The notes: generated by a model not told the origin, from the sequence alone. Positions 45,736 to 54,428 are shown, counted from the first letter of the stretch. The stretch is DNA of 64,000 bases from Streptococcus entericus DSM 14446 (GCF_000380025.1 NZ_KB904178.1:90008-154007); one strand, 5' to 3'. Numbers and translations are program-made.

Positions 45736-47130
45736 ATGAATCAGATCAGATGTCCCCACTGTGGGACGAGTTTTACAGTCAACGAAACTGAGTATAGTCA
45801 GTTACTAGCTCAGGTGCGGGGAGCAGAGTTTGACAAGGAACTTCATGACCGCCTCACTCGCGAGACCCAACTGCTCAAGGAGAAGTCCAAAAATGCGCTC
45901 CAGTCCCAACTGGCGGAAAAAGACCGAGAACTAACAGCGCTGGCTCACCAGCTTGACACGCTCAAGGCCGAGCAAGAACTAGCCCTCAGCTCTGCCATGT
46001 CCAAAAAAGACCAAGAACTGGCTCAGGTACGTAGTCAACTGGAGCAGCGTGCCCATGAAGAGATGCTGGCAGCCAAACAGTCACTCGCCGACAAGGAGCA
46101 AGAGTTAGCGCGTGTGACGGCGCAGTTGGCAGCTAGTCAAGAGGCGCAGCAGGCGCAATTGGCTCAAGTGCAGGCCGAACAGGACAAGCAGGCGGTGCTC
46201 AAAGACAGGGCACAGCAGGAAGCCATCGCTCGTCTGGAAAAGGAGCGTGACGAGGCACGGACGGCCTTGCTCTTGCAGGAACAGCGGCAAGAGTTGGCGC
46301 TGGCGACCACCCGTCAAGAGTATGACCTCCAACTCAAGGCAGCCAACGAGCAGGTCGAATTTTACAAGAATTTTAAGGCGCAACAGTCCACTAAGGCCAT
46401 CGGAGAGAGTTTAGAACTCTATGCAGAAACAGAATTCAACAAGGTGCGTGCCTATGCCTTTCCCAAGGCCTCCTTTGGTAAGGATAATCTAATCTCCGAA
46501 TCAGGCTCAAAGGGCGACTACATCTTTCGAGAGACAGACGACAATGGGCTTGAAATCCTCTCCATCATGTTTGAGATGAAAAATGAGGCCGACACAACCG
46601 CCCGAAAACACAAAAACGAGGACTTTCTCAAAGAATTGGACAAGGACCGACGAGAGAAAAACTGCGAATACGCCGTTCTGGTCTCTATGTTGGAGGCGGA
46701 CAGCGATTACTACAACACGGGCATTGTTGATGTCAGCCATCACTACCCTAAGATGTACGTCATTCGCCCACAGTTCTTCATCCAGTTGATTGGTCTCTTG
46801 AGAAATGCTGCGCTAAACAGCTTGAGTTACAAGCAAGAGTTGGAATTGGTCAGAAGTCAAAACATCGACATCACCACCTTTGAAGCCGATTTGGAAACCT
46901 TCAAAACGGCCTTTGCCAAAAATTATACCTCAGCCAGCACCAATTTCAAGAAAGCCATCGATGAAATCGACAAGGCCATCAAGCGCATGGAAGAGGTCAA
47001 ACGCTTCTTGACCACCAGCGACAACCAGCTGCGCCTGGCCAACAACAAACTTGAAGATGTCTCCGTCAAAAAACTAACTCGGAAAAACCCGACTATGAAG
47101 GCTAAGTTTGAAGCGCTCAAGAAAGAGTAA
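45736..47130 (+). CDS. DUF2130 coiled-coil protein
   Basis: The 464-aa protein has an N-terminal zinc-ribbon-like CPHCG motif (MNQIRCPHCGTSFTVNETEY) and a long coiled coil rich in Gln, Ala, Glu and Lys (about 25-230). A conserved DUF2130 domain follows (about 235-440) with FYKNFKAQQSTKAIGESLEL and FEMKNEADT. Some relatives are predicted to have a restriction-endonuclease-like fold; the GDYIF...EMKNE segment fits a D...ExK metal motif, but activity is unproven. The ATG at 45736 has AAAAGGAG 7 nt upstream; an in-frame start at 45628 precedes the promoter. Confidence 0.82.
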   Translation: MNQIRCPHCGTSFTVNETEYSQLLAQVRGAEFDKELHDRLTRETQLLKEKSKNALQSQLAEKDRELTALAHQLDTLKAEQELALSSAMSKKDQELAQVRSQLEQRAHEEMLAAKQSLADKEQELARVTAQLAASQEAQQAQLAQVQAEQDKQAVLKDRAQQEAIARLEKERDEARTALLLQEQRQELALATTRQEYDLQLKAANEQVEFYKNFKAQQSTKAIGESLELYAETEFNKVRAYAFPKASFGKDNLISESGSKGDYIFRETDDNGLEILSIMFEMKNEADTTARKHKNEDFLKELDKDRREKNCEYAVLVSMLEADSDYYNTGIVDVSHHYPKMYVIRPQFFIQLIGLLRNAALNSLSYKQELELVRSQNIDITTFEADLETFKTAFAKNYTSASTNFKKAIDEIDKAIKRMEEVKRFLTTSDNQLRLANNKLEDVSVKKLTRKNPTMKAKFEALKKE

Positions 47131-47135
47131 CGACA

Positions 47136-47777
47136 ATGATGACAAATCTCCCTTATCAGACTACTGTTGACCAACATACTTTATATTTTTTAAAGCTAGC
47201 TTACTTTAAAGATTTATCTGATTCACTCAAATCAGCCAGTAGACTAGCCTACTTAGATTTTAATCGTACACTCAAGTTAAAAGAAGTCCCAAATGAAGTA
47301 AGATTGCAACTGAGACGGGAGGTGTTGGGAATTTTTCGCGAAGAATTATCTCAGCTAACACCTTCAACCATCAGTCACCAAGACCAGTATGACTGTTGGC
47401 ATTACCGCATTTGTTGCCGAATAAAACAGCTATACGCCTCCTTTAACATTCGATTTACATTTGGTCAAGCTCAGAAATGGATCAATATGACCCTAAAATA
47501 CCTCTATATGTTGGAACCAGAGATACTTGAAGACATTTTCCCATTGCTTCATGTACCGATAGATAACTATATCTTGAAACTAGCAGACGACTATCTTCAG
47601 GTAAGCCTCCCTACGGATTTGGCTTGGAGCAAATGGGATGATTATAATGAGCTGTATCTCCCTTACCAAAATGCTATTCGTAAAAAAGTTGGTGACTTAC
47701 CACCATTAAGATGGGAATTCGAGTATTGGTCAAAAGCTATCGAACAAGCTAGGACCGCAAACAACAGAACAATATAG
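47136..47777 (+). CDS. hypothetical protein, 213 aa (orphan, AT-richer than neighbours)
   Basis: I do not recognise a family. The soluble, Leu/Tyr/Lys-rich protein looks mostly helical, with a Cys-rich HYRICCRIK segment. It begins 5 bp after the DUF2130 stop with a weak Shine-Dalgarno (AAGAAAGAG), so it is cotranscribed. Its DNA is visibly more AT-rich than the genes on both sides, which suggests recent acquisition. No partner toxin, nuclease or transposase is next to it apart from DUF2130. Confidence 0.7.
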   Translation: MMTNLPYQTTVDQHTLYFLKLAYFKDLSDSLKSASRLAYLDFNRTLKLKEVPNEVRLQLRREVLGIFREELSQLTPSTISHQDQYDCWHYRICCRIKQLYASFNIRFTFGQAQKWINMTLKYLYMLEPEILEDIFPLLHVPIDNYILKLADDYLQVSLPTDLAWSKWDDYNELYLPYQNAIRKKVGDLPPLRWEFEYWSKAIEQARTANNRTI

Positions 47778-47789
47778 AAAGGCTCTCTC

Positions 47790-48026
47790 ATGACCAACAC
47801 CATTGACCTCAACCAGCCTGTCGCCGAATTGCTAGCTAGCCACCCTGAGCTCAGGGATATTTTGGTTGACTTAGGCTTTAAGCCCCTTGCCAATCCTGCT
47901 ATGCTTAACACGCTCGGTAAGATCACCAGCCTCAAGCAAGGCTCTCGCCTGACTGGCATTTCCCTAGAGACCATCGCACGCACCCTGACCAGCCATGGTT
48001 ACGAGGTGATTGGAGGAGACAAATGA
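47790..48026 (+). CDS. DUF1858 (ScdA N-terminal-like) protein
   Basis: The 78-aa protein matches the small DUF1858/ScdA_N module: DLNQPVAELLASHPELRDIL, then GFKPLANPAML. This domain often precedes hemerythrin-type di-iron repair proteins. The Shine-Dalgarno is AGAAAGG. It overlaps the next gene by 4 bp (ATGA), so it is translated with its hemerythrin-domain partner. Confidence 0.85.
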   Translation: MTNTIDLNQPVAELLASHPELRDILVDLGFKPLANPAMLNTLGKITSLKQGSRLTGISLETIARTLTSHGYEVIGGDK

Positions 48027-49369
48027 GCGACCAACGGATACAAATTTTGAGAGACATTTTGCTGGAACTCCATCAGGGGGCTAGCCCTGAGAGTGTTCAA
48101 GAACGCTTTAACCAGCACTTTACAGGTGTGTCTGCCTTGGAGATTTCCCTCATGGAACATGAACTCATGACCTCAGATGCAGGCATCACTTTTGAGGACA
48201 TCATGAGCCTTTGTAACGTCCACACCAACCTCTTTAAGGGCGCTATCACCGCCGTAGAGGTCGCAGATGCTGATCAGGAGGGACATCCTGTCTATGTCTT
48301 CAAGCAGGAAAATTTAGCCCTGCGCGCAGCACTCTTACGGGTTAGGCGGATTTTGACCTCTTATGCAGAGACAACTGATACAGATTTGCAAACTGATTTG
48401 CTCAAGGGGCTCCGTCACCAGCTGAACCTGCTAGGGCAGTTTGAACGTCATTACGACCGCAAAGAGAACCTTTTCTTCCCCATCATGGAACGCTACGGTC
48501 ACGATGCCCCTCCTCAGGTCATGTGGGGTGTAGACGACCAAATTAGGGAGCTGTTTGCTCAGGTCATGACAACCAGTCAGTCCTTACCTGATGGTGATGT
48601 AACAGTTGTCCTCACTACTTTTGAGGCGTTCGCCAAGGAGTTCGAGGAGATGATTTTCAAGGAAGAGGCTATCCTGCTCATGATTTTGCTGGAGACCTTT
48701 ACTCAGGACGACTGGCTGACCATCGCAGAGGAGAGTGAGACCTACGGCTACGCCATCATCAAACCGACCGCCAAGTGGGTTCCTCATCGGGAGGTCTTTG
48801 GGGAAATGGCTAGCGCAGACCAACCACAAGCAGTTGTTCAGCCGACACAGGCTGAGGGGCAGGCGACCGTCATCGATACCCCACAAGGGCAGTTCACCAT
48901 CACCTTTACCCCAAAACCAGAGGCGAAAAGCACTGCTATTGACCGCAACCAGCAACAACCTTTCGGCAAGGGCTACCTGTCGGTCGAAGAAGCCAATCTC
49001 ATCCTCAACCATCTGCCACTGGAATTAACCTTTGTCAATAAAGACGATATCTTTCAATATTTCAACGATAGTGTGCCAGCTGATGACATGGTCTTTAAGC
49101 GCACCAAGAGCCAGATCGGTCGCCATGTTGACCTCTGCCACCCACCAAAAATCCTAGAGCGGGTGCGAGCTATTTTTGACCTGCTCAGAAGTGGGCGCAA
49201 GGACCAAGTCGACATGTGGTTTAAGTCCGACAAGACGGGCAAGTTCATCTATGTAGTCTACAAGGCCGTCCGTGATGATAACGGTGCATTTCAAGGTGTG
49301 CTCGAATACGTTCAGGACATTCAGCCCTTTTTTGAACTGGGGAGTGACATGAAACGAGATTTGGATTGA
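48023..49369 (+). CDS. DUF438 protein with hemerythrin-like and PAS domains
   Basis: The 448-aa protein has an N-terminal DUF438 (about 1-75), a hemerythrin HHE-like domain (about 90-230) with His/Glu ligands in HQLNLLGQFERHYDRKENLF, and a C-terminal PAS_10-type domain (about 320-440, DDIFQYFNDSVPADDMVFKR). Together with the DUF1858 gene this looks like a di-iron or heme-linked O2/NO sensing or repair module, by analogy with ScdA/YtfE; the activity is inferred. The stop lies directly before a perfect inverted repeat. Confidence 0.85.
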   Translation: MSDQRIQILRDILLELHQGASPESVQERFNQHFTGVSALEISLMEHELMTSDAGITFEDIMSLCNVHTNLFKGAITAVEVADADQEGHPVYVFKQENLALRAALLRVRRILTSYAETTDTDLQTDLLKGLRHQLNLLGQFERHYDRKENLFFPIMERYGHDAPPQVMWGVDDQIRELFAQVMTTSQSLPDGDVTVVLTTFEAFAKEFEEMIFKEEAILLMILLETFTQDDWLTIAEESETYGYAIIKPTAKWVPHREVFGEMASADQPQAVVQPTQAEGQATVIDTPQGQFTITFTPKPEAKSTAIDRNQQQPFGKGYLSVEEANLILNHLPLELTFVNKDDIFQYFNDSVPADDMVFKRTKSQIGRHVDLCHPPKILERVRAIFDLLRSGRKDQVDMWFKSDKTGKFIYVVYKAVRDDNGAFQGVLEYVQDIQPFFELGSDMKRDLD

Positions 49370-49390
49370 GTTATAGCTAAAAACTATAAC
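49370..49390. promoter_or_regulatory. perfect 7-bp inverted repeat upstream of the cyclase promoter
   Basis: GTTATAG-CTAAAAA-CTATAAC: 7-bp arms and 7-nt spacer, right after the DUF438 stop and 20 bp before the -35 of the cyclase-family gene. Spacing fits a dimeric regulator on one face of the helix. No T-run, so not a terminator. Confidence 0.5.
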
Positions 49391-49410
49391 CAATTCTAAA
49401 AAATAAGTAT

Positions 49411-49439
49411 TTGTCAGCAACATCAAAATAGGTTAAAAT
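49411..49439 (+). promoter_or_regulatory. promoter of the cyclase-family gene
   Basis: TTGTCA (49411-49416), 17-bp spacer, TAAAAT (49434-49439). Start predicted near 49446. Confidence 0.7.
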
Positions 49440-49449
49440 CAAGGTATCA

Positions 49450-49486
49450 CAGGACTGGCGGTGCTAACAGGACGCCGCCTATCCTG
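49450..49486 (+). promoter_or_regulatory. 5'-terminal hairpin in the cyclase-gene leader
   Basis: CAGGA-CT-GGCGG, 13-nt loop, CCGCC-TA-TCCTG: ten GC-rich pairs around a symmetric 2x2 internal loop. It begins a few nt after the predicted transcript start and ends 5 nt before the AAAAGGAG Shine-Dalgarno. It could stabilise the mRNA or control ribosome access. Confidence 0.6.
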
Positions 49487-49503
49487 CTAGAAAAGGAGAC
49501 CTT

Positions 49504-50247
49504 ATGACAAGTTTACGCGATGCCTATACTGCTTTCAAATCAGCCAAACTGGTTAACTTGACCCACAAGATAAACGAAACCAGTCCTCGCTTTCCAGCCC
49601 TGCCCGCGCTGGAGAAAAAGGATATCTTTACCCTCAAAGACGGTTTTCATGTCCAACAGTTTACAGTCGTTGGTCAATACGGCACCCACATTGACCCGCC
49701 GATTCACTTTGTCGAAGGTGGCAAGTACCTCGATGAGATTCCTCTGGAAGACCTCTTCTTGCCACTCTATGTGATTGATAAATCTGCCGAAGTGGCTGAC
49801 AACCCAGACTACCAGATTAGTAAAGCTGACATTCTCGCTTTTGAAGCAGAGCACGGTGTGATTGAGCCAGGTGCCTTTGTCGCCTTTCGCTCAGATTGGC
49901 ATAAACGCTGGCCAGACACCGCAGCCTTTCGTAACCTAGATGAGAACGATGTCCAACATACCCCAGGTTGGGGACACGATGCCCTTGAGTACCTGATTCA
50001 CAACCGTCAGGTCAAGGCCGTCGGGCACGAGACACTGGATACCGATAGCGGTGCTTCTGTTCCTGAAAATGGCGGTGCTTTGGTTGAGGAATACTATTTG
50101 CTTGAACAAGGGATTTATCAGGTCGAGGTGCTGGCTAACCTTGATCAGGTTCCAGCAACAGGCAGTTTTATCGCCATCGCCTACCCTAATTGGGAAGGCG
50201 CCACAGGCTCACCTGTCCGCGCAGTTGCCTACGTCCCACAAGATTAA
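49504..50247 (+). CDS. cyclase family protein (kynurenine formamidase-like metal hydrolase)
   Basis: The 247-aa protein has the metal-binding signature GTHIDPPIHF (HxxxDxxxH type) and the later HETLDTDSG and YPNWEGATGS segments of the cyclase/KynB family. It is probably a Mn/Zn-dependent amide or lactone hydrolase; streptococci lack a kynurenine pathway, so the substrate is not kynurenine by default. It has its own promoter, a leader hairpin and the repeat element as likely terminator. Confidence 0.85.
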   Translation: MTSLRDAYTAFKSAKLVNLTHKINETSPRFPALPALEKKDIFTLKDGFHVQQFTVVGQYGTHIDPPIHFVEGGKYLDEIPLEDLFLPLYVIDKSAEVADNPDYQISKADILAFEAEHGVIEPGAFVAFRSDWHKRWPDTAAFRNLDENDVQHTPGWGHDALEYLIHNRQVKAVGHETLDTDSGASVPENGGALVEEYYLLEQGIYQVEVLANLDQVPATGSFIAIAYPNWEGATGSPVRAVAYVPQD

Positions 50248-50255
50248 TTTTTCTG

Positions 50256-50650
50256 GGAGTGGGACCAAATTCGCTAATCCAAAGGGGTCAGATTTCCCCT
50301 CGCCTCGCTAATTTTTAGAGTTCGGTCTGAAACGGTCCACTGGACCGTTTTTGACACTTTCTCCGCAATGTTTACTTTCCGATTAAAAAGGTCTCCCAGA
50401 CCTTTTTAACCCAGCTCTGTATAGCTTCAACAGTCAGGGGAGTACTGTTGAAGGGTGAGCCTTAAAAGCCAAAAGCGAGCAACAGTCAGGAAGTAGCTGT
50501 TTGAGGTTAGAAGTTTGGGAAACAATGTTTCCCTCAGTCGTTAGGACTGTTCAGCTGATAGCATCAGCACCTTAGGAGCCCATTCAACCACTGCGTCTCG
50601 CTTAACCATTCAAAATCAAATTGAGAGGCAGGGACTTTTGTCCCAGCCTC
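50256..50650 (+). repeat. modular intergenic repeat, copy 4 (longest)
   Basis: It contains nearly all modules: a degenerate 5' hairpin (GGGAGTGGGACCAAATTCG), CTGAAACGGTCCACTGGACC, CCGATTAAAAAGGTCTCCCAGA, CTGTTCAGCTGATAGCATCAGC and CCATTCAACCACTGCG. It ends with the perfect 3' hairpin GAGGCAGGGACTTTTGTCCC + AGCCTC (50625-50650) and a T4 run. It starts 8 bp after the cyclase stop and lies between convergent genes. With the following 130 bp it fills the 536-bp gap to pgm. Confidence 0.85.
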
Positions 50651-50658
50651 TTTTGATG

Positions 50659-50724
50659 CAAAAAGAGCGGAGCAGGCTTCCGTCATGGCATGACCATCAC
50701 GAAAACCCAACTCAGCTCTTTGTG
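50659..50724. other. imperfect hairpin in the rest of the cyclase-pgm gap
   Basis: AAAAAGAGCGGAG (from 50659) is complementary to CTCAGCTCTTT (to about 50721) over a long loop. It may be a terminator for the minus-strand pgm. I see nothing else between 50651 and 50783. Confidence 0.35.
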
Positions 50725-50783
50725 ATTCAGTTTTTATTCTGACCTATAAGTAAAGCGGGTTGCTAATAAACCTAAAGCTTAAC

Positions 50784-52502
50784 TTAAGCGATAAACTCTC
50801 TGATCTGAGCCTCAATAGCTGCGATTTTAGCTTGAGCATCAGCGAGATGCTCACCAACAGTAGCAATGTAGAACTTGATTTTTGGTTCAGTACCTGATGG
50901 GCGAACAGCAAACCAAGAATCATCTGCCAAGGTATACTTGAGGACATCAGATGGCGGTGTGGTCAAGCTTGTGACCTGACCATCAGCAGTCGTTGCAGTC
51001 TGCTTGGCAAAATCTTCAGCCAACGCAATAGGCGTGTTGTTGAACTCAGTCGGTGCATTGTCACGGAATTTTGCCATAATAGCCTTGATTTGAGCAGCAC
51101 CATCAATACCTGCCAAATCAACTGAAATGGTTTTTTCAGCAAAATAGCCGTATTCTTTGTAGATTTCATCCAGACCATCTGCCAAGGTCAGACCGCGTGA
51201 ACGGTAATAAGCTGCAATTTCAGCGATAATGAGAACAGCTTGGATAGCATCTTTATCACGAACGAAGGGCTTAATCAGGTAGCCAAAGCTTTCTTCAAAG
51301 CCAAACATGTAAGTGTGGTTGTTAGTGTCTTCGAACTCTTGGATTTTTTCAGCGATGAACTTGAAGCCAGTTAAGACGTTAAACATGGTCGCTCCATAGC
51401 TTTCCGCAATCTTAGTGACCAGCTCAGTTGACACAATGGACTTAGCCAACGCAGCATTGGCTGGTAGAGTGCCAGCCTGTTTGTGGGCTTCTAGGATATA
51501 TTTGGCAATCAAGGCACCGATTTGGTTACCAGACAGGTTGAGGTAGCTGCCATCAGCTTGACGGATTTCAACACCGAGACGGTCTGCGTCTGGGTCGGTC
51601 GCTAACAATACATCTGCCTGATGCTGGTGCCCCAGTTCTTCTGCCAGAGCAAAAGCTGCCTGGCTTTCAGGGTTTGGTGACTTAACGGTTGAAAAATCTG
51701 GGTCTGGCTGGGCTTGTGCGTCAACGATGATAACCTGTTCAAATCCAGCCTGTGCTAAGGCACGACGCGCCAGCATTTCCCCTGTCCCATGCAGAGGGGT
51801 GTAGACGATGGTCATATCGCGACCATATTGGTCAATCAGGTTTTGGTTGATGGTAACAGATTCAATCTCTTTGAGGTAGTCCGCATCAGTCGCTTCGCCA
51901 AGAATCTCGATGAGACCATCAGCTCTTGCGGCGTCCATGTCAGCTACTTCGATAGCAAATGGATTGTTGATAGCACGGATATACTGGGTGAGTGCATCAG
52001 CATCGGCTGGCGGCATCTGACCACCATCCTCACCGTAGACCTTATAGCCATTGAACTCTTTAGGGTTGTGGCTAGCGGTAATCATGATACCTGCAATCGC
52101 CTGATGATGGCGTACTGCAAAAGATAGCTCAGGCGTTGGGCGCAAGCTTTCAAAAAGGTAACTCTTGATACCGTGAGCAGCCAAGACTTGGGCGGATTCT
52201 GCGGCAAATTCTGGCGAGAAATGACGTGAATCGTAGGCAATGGCAACCCCACGTTGCTTCGCCGCTTCACCCTTGCTCTCAATCAGTTTAGCCAGACCTT
52301 CGGTCGCTTGACGGACAACAAAGATGTTGATGCGATTGGTGCCTGCACCGATATAGCCTCGCATACCTGCCGTACCGAATTCTAAGTTAGTGTAAAAGGC
52401 ATCTTCTTTAGTTTTTTCGTCCATACCCAGCAATTCTTCGCGAAGGTAGTCTGGCAGGTTGGGAACGTTCAACCAGTTTTGATAAGTCTCTTGATAGGAC
52501 AT
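50784..52502 (-). CDS. pgmA: phosphoglucomutase / phospho-sugar mutase
   Basis: The 572-aa alpha-D-phosphohexomutase has the phosphoserine loop ITASHNPKEFNGYK, metal site ATDPDADRLG, sugar loop GFEESFGYL and phosphate loop RPSGTEPKIKF. It interconverts glucose-1-P and glucose-6-P, feeding UDP-glucose for capsule, teichoic acid and glycogen-like polymers. The ATG at 52502 has AAAGGAG 7 nt upstream. A CRE-like site lies just after its extended -10 (TGGTATACT). Confidence 0.94.
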   Translation of the reverse strand: MSYQETYQNWLNVPNLPDYLREELLGMDEKTKEDAFYTNLEFGTAGMRGYIGAGTNRINIFVVRQATEGLAKLIESKGEAAKQRGVAIAYDSRHFSPEFAAESAQVLAAHGIKSYLFESLRPTPELSFAVRHHQAIAGIMITASHNPKEFNGYKVYGEDGGQMPPADADALTQYIRAINNPFAIEVADMDAARADGLIEILGEATDADYLKEIESVTINQNLIDQYGRDMTIVYTPLHGTGEMLARRALAQAGFEQVIIVDAQAQPDPDFSTVKSPNPESQAAFALAEELGHQHQADVLLATDPDADRLGVEIRQADGSYLNLSGNQIGALIAKYILEAHKQAGTLPANAALAKSIVSTELVTKIAESYGATMFNVLTGFKFIAEKIQEFEDTNNHTYMFGFEESFGYLIKPFVRDKDAIQAVLIIAEIAAYYRSRGLTLADGLDEIYKEYGYFAEKTISVDLAGIDGAAQIKAIMAKFRDNAPTEFNNTPIALAEDFAKQTATTADGQVTSLTTPPSDVLKYTLADDSWFAVRPSGTEPKIKFYIATVGEHLADAQAKIAAIEAQIREFIA

Positions 52503-52524
52503 CAGCGGTCTCCTTTTCATTCTT

Positions 52525-52547
52525 TATTAACCGCTTTCAGTATACCA
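52525..52547 (-). promoter_or_regulatory. pgm extended -10 followed by a CRE-like site
   Basis: The minus strand reads TGGTATACT (52539-52547) overlapping TGAAAGCGGTTAATA (52525-52539). The first 12 bases fit the catabolite-responsive-element core TGNAARCGNWWW; the terminal CA is not in register. Placement just downstream of the -10 would suit CcpA repression. Confidence 0.5.
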
Positions 52548-52732
52548 CAATTTTCCAGAAAAGAAAATAAATTTTTGAAAAGTGCCAATAGAAATATGTC
52601 CCTATCCAAACGTTCTTGACTGGGTTCAAAATAGGAGACTTACCTGTGATGTTGTTGGCGTTTACCTGTTGAAATCCCTTGATTTTCAACACTTTTTTCG
52701 TGTATAATAATAGAATTGACAAGGAGCTTATC

Positions 52733-54097
52733 ATGAAAACATCACAGATTGATTTAACCAAGGGCAAGATTTTACCGACTATTTTGCGGTTTGCTTGGCC
52801 TATTATGATTTCCAATATTTTTCAACAACTTTACAATACAGCCGATACCATGATCGTCGGTAACTACCTTGGAGAGCAGGCTTTGGCTGCGGTTGGAGCG
52901 ACATCAGCCATTTTTGAGCTGATTATCGGCTTTGCGCTCGGTGTCGGTAACGGTATGGGTATTGTCATTGCTCGTCATTATGGCGCAAAAAACGAAGAAG
53001 AGCTCAAGCGGTCGGTGGCAGCGACAGTCGTCATCGGGCTGATATTGAGTGGTTTGGTAATGCTGGTCGGCAATCTGGGCTTGCGCCCACTCTTGCAGTT
53101 ACTGGGAACGCCTGCCAATATCCTAGAGCAGTCTTATAGCTACATCTACCTAATCATGATGGGGGTTGGGGTAACCTTTGCTTACAACCTTGGCGCCGGG
53201 CTCTTGCGGGCTATCGGAGACAGCTTAGTTGCCCTTTACTTTTTGATTTTCTCGGCTTGCCTCAACATTGCTCTGGACTTGTTTTTCATTACCCAGTTGC
53301 ACCTAGGGGTACAATCCGCAGGGCTGGCAACTATTTTATCTCAAGGGCTATCAGCTGTTCTCTGTTTTCTTTATATCGCTAGACGCGTCCCTGTCCTTGT
53401 TCCTAAGCGACATCATCTGGTTTGGGAGAAAGGGCTCTATCAAGACCTTCTGGGACAGGGGTTGTCGATGGGACTCATGTTTTCGATTGTGTCTATTGGC
53501 ACGGTTATCCTCCAAACGGCCATCAATGGCTTTGGGGTCTTGATTATCGCCGCCCAAACGACAGCTCGTCGCATCATGGCTTTCTCTCTCCAGCCTTTGA
53601 CGGCTACTGCAGCTAGCATGACCACATTTGTTTCCCAAAACCTGGGCGCTAAGCAGTTTGACCGTATTTACCAAGGGGTCAAAAAAGCCAGCTTAATCGC
53701 TCTGGTCTGGGGAATTATAGTGACGATCTTACTGCATCTTTTTAGCCCTGCCTTAATCAGCTGGATTTCAGGATCTGATGAGCCTGAACTAATCGCCAAC
53801 GCTACCCCTTATCTCAAGCTAGGCACACCTTTTTATCCCATTCTCGGTTGCCTTTTTATCCTACGAAATACCCTGCAAGGGTTGGGCAGAAAGGTAACAC
53901 CTCTGGTCTCCAGCCTGATTGAGCTAGTGGGCAAGGTCATTTTCGTTATTGCCATCATCCCACAGGTCGGTTATGTCGGGGTCATGCTTTGCGAACCTCT
54001 GATTTGGGTTCCCATGACTGCTCAGCTATTTGTCGCCTTCAGGCGACACCCCTTTATCCAAGAAGGCAAGCGTCAAGCGCGCCTGGCCTCTATCTAA
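52733..54097 (+). CDS. MATE family efflux transporter
   Basis: The 454-aa protein has 12 hydrophobic segments in two MatE halves, with family features FAWPIMISNIFQQLYNTADT and GVGNGMGIVIARHYGAKNEEE. It would export cationic compounds with Na+ or H+; the substrate is unknown. The ATG at 52733 has AAGGAG 7 nt upstream; an in-frame start at 52679 precedes the TATAAT (52702-52707). First gene of a four-gene plus-strand cluster. Confidence 0.92.
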   Translation: MKTSQIDLTKGKILPTILRFAWPIMISNIFQQLYNTADTMIVGNYLGEQALAAVGATSAIFELIIGFALGVGNGMGIVIARHYGAKNEEELKRSVAATVVIGLILSGLVMLVGNLGLRPLLQLLGTPANILEQSYSYIYLIMMGVGVTFAYNLGAGLLRAIGDSLVALYFLIFSACLNIALDLFFITQLHLGVQSAGLATILSQGLSAVLCFLYIARRVPVLVPKRHHLVWEKGLYQDLLGQGLSMGLMFSIVSIGTVILQTAINGFGVLIIAAQTTARRIMAFSLQPLTATAASMTTFVSQNLGAKQFDRIYQGVKKASLIALVWGIIVTILLHLFSPALISWISGSDEPELIANATPYLKLGTPFYPILGCLFILRNTLQGLGRKVTPLVSSLIELVGKVIFVIAIIPQVGYVGVMLCEPLIWVPMTAQLFVAFRRHPFIQEGKRQARLASI

Positions 54098-54128
54098 TAT
54101 GGTAAAATAAAAGAAAAAGGAGGTTCTT

Positions 54129-54428
54129 ATGAAAAAACAACTCAATCTCTGGCTCTTGCTGGCTCTGATGGTACTGACAACGGTTCTGGCTCTGGTCAAC
54201 CGTCAGGAGGTGGTGGTCAACTACCTCTTTGGGCGTTTCCGAATGCCTTTAATTTTAGTGATTTTAGGCTCGGTCTTAGTGGGTTTTATCGGACAATACC
54301 TGCTAGGGCTGTCTAAACAAATGACCCTTAAACAGCAGCTTAAGCAACTGACCAAGGACAAACAAGAACTGACAGTTGCCTTAAACAATACCGAGAGACT
54401 AAATTTAACAGATAGTGACTATAACTAA
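54129..54428 (+). CDS. LapA/DUF1049-family membrane protein
   Basis: The 99-aa protein has two membrane segments (about 7-24 and 38-61) with the family's NRQEVVVNYLFG turn, then a cytoplasmic coiled coil (about 65-92). E. coli LapA/LapB work in LPS assembly; in streptococci the role is unknown. The Shine-Dalgarno is AAGGAGG and an own -10 (TGGTAAAAT) precedes it. Its stop shares one base with the GT8 start. Confidence 0.85.
   Translation: MKKQLNLWLLLALMVLTTVLALVNRQEVVVNYLFGRFRMPLILVILGSVLVGFIGQYLLGLSKQMTLKQQLKQLTKDKQELTVALNNTERLNLTDSDYN

Noticed and set aside
52537..52815. 92-codon minus frame upstream of pgm
   Set aside because: It covers the MATE promoter and start, has no Shine-Dalgarno and no recognisable family. 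A weak resemblance to transposase-like text could not be supported.
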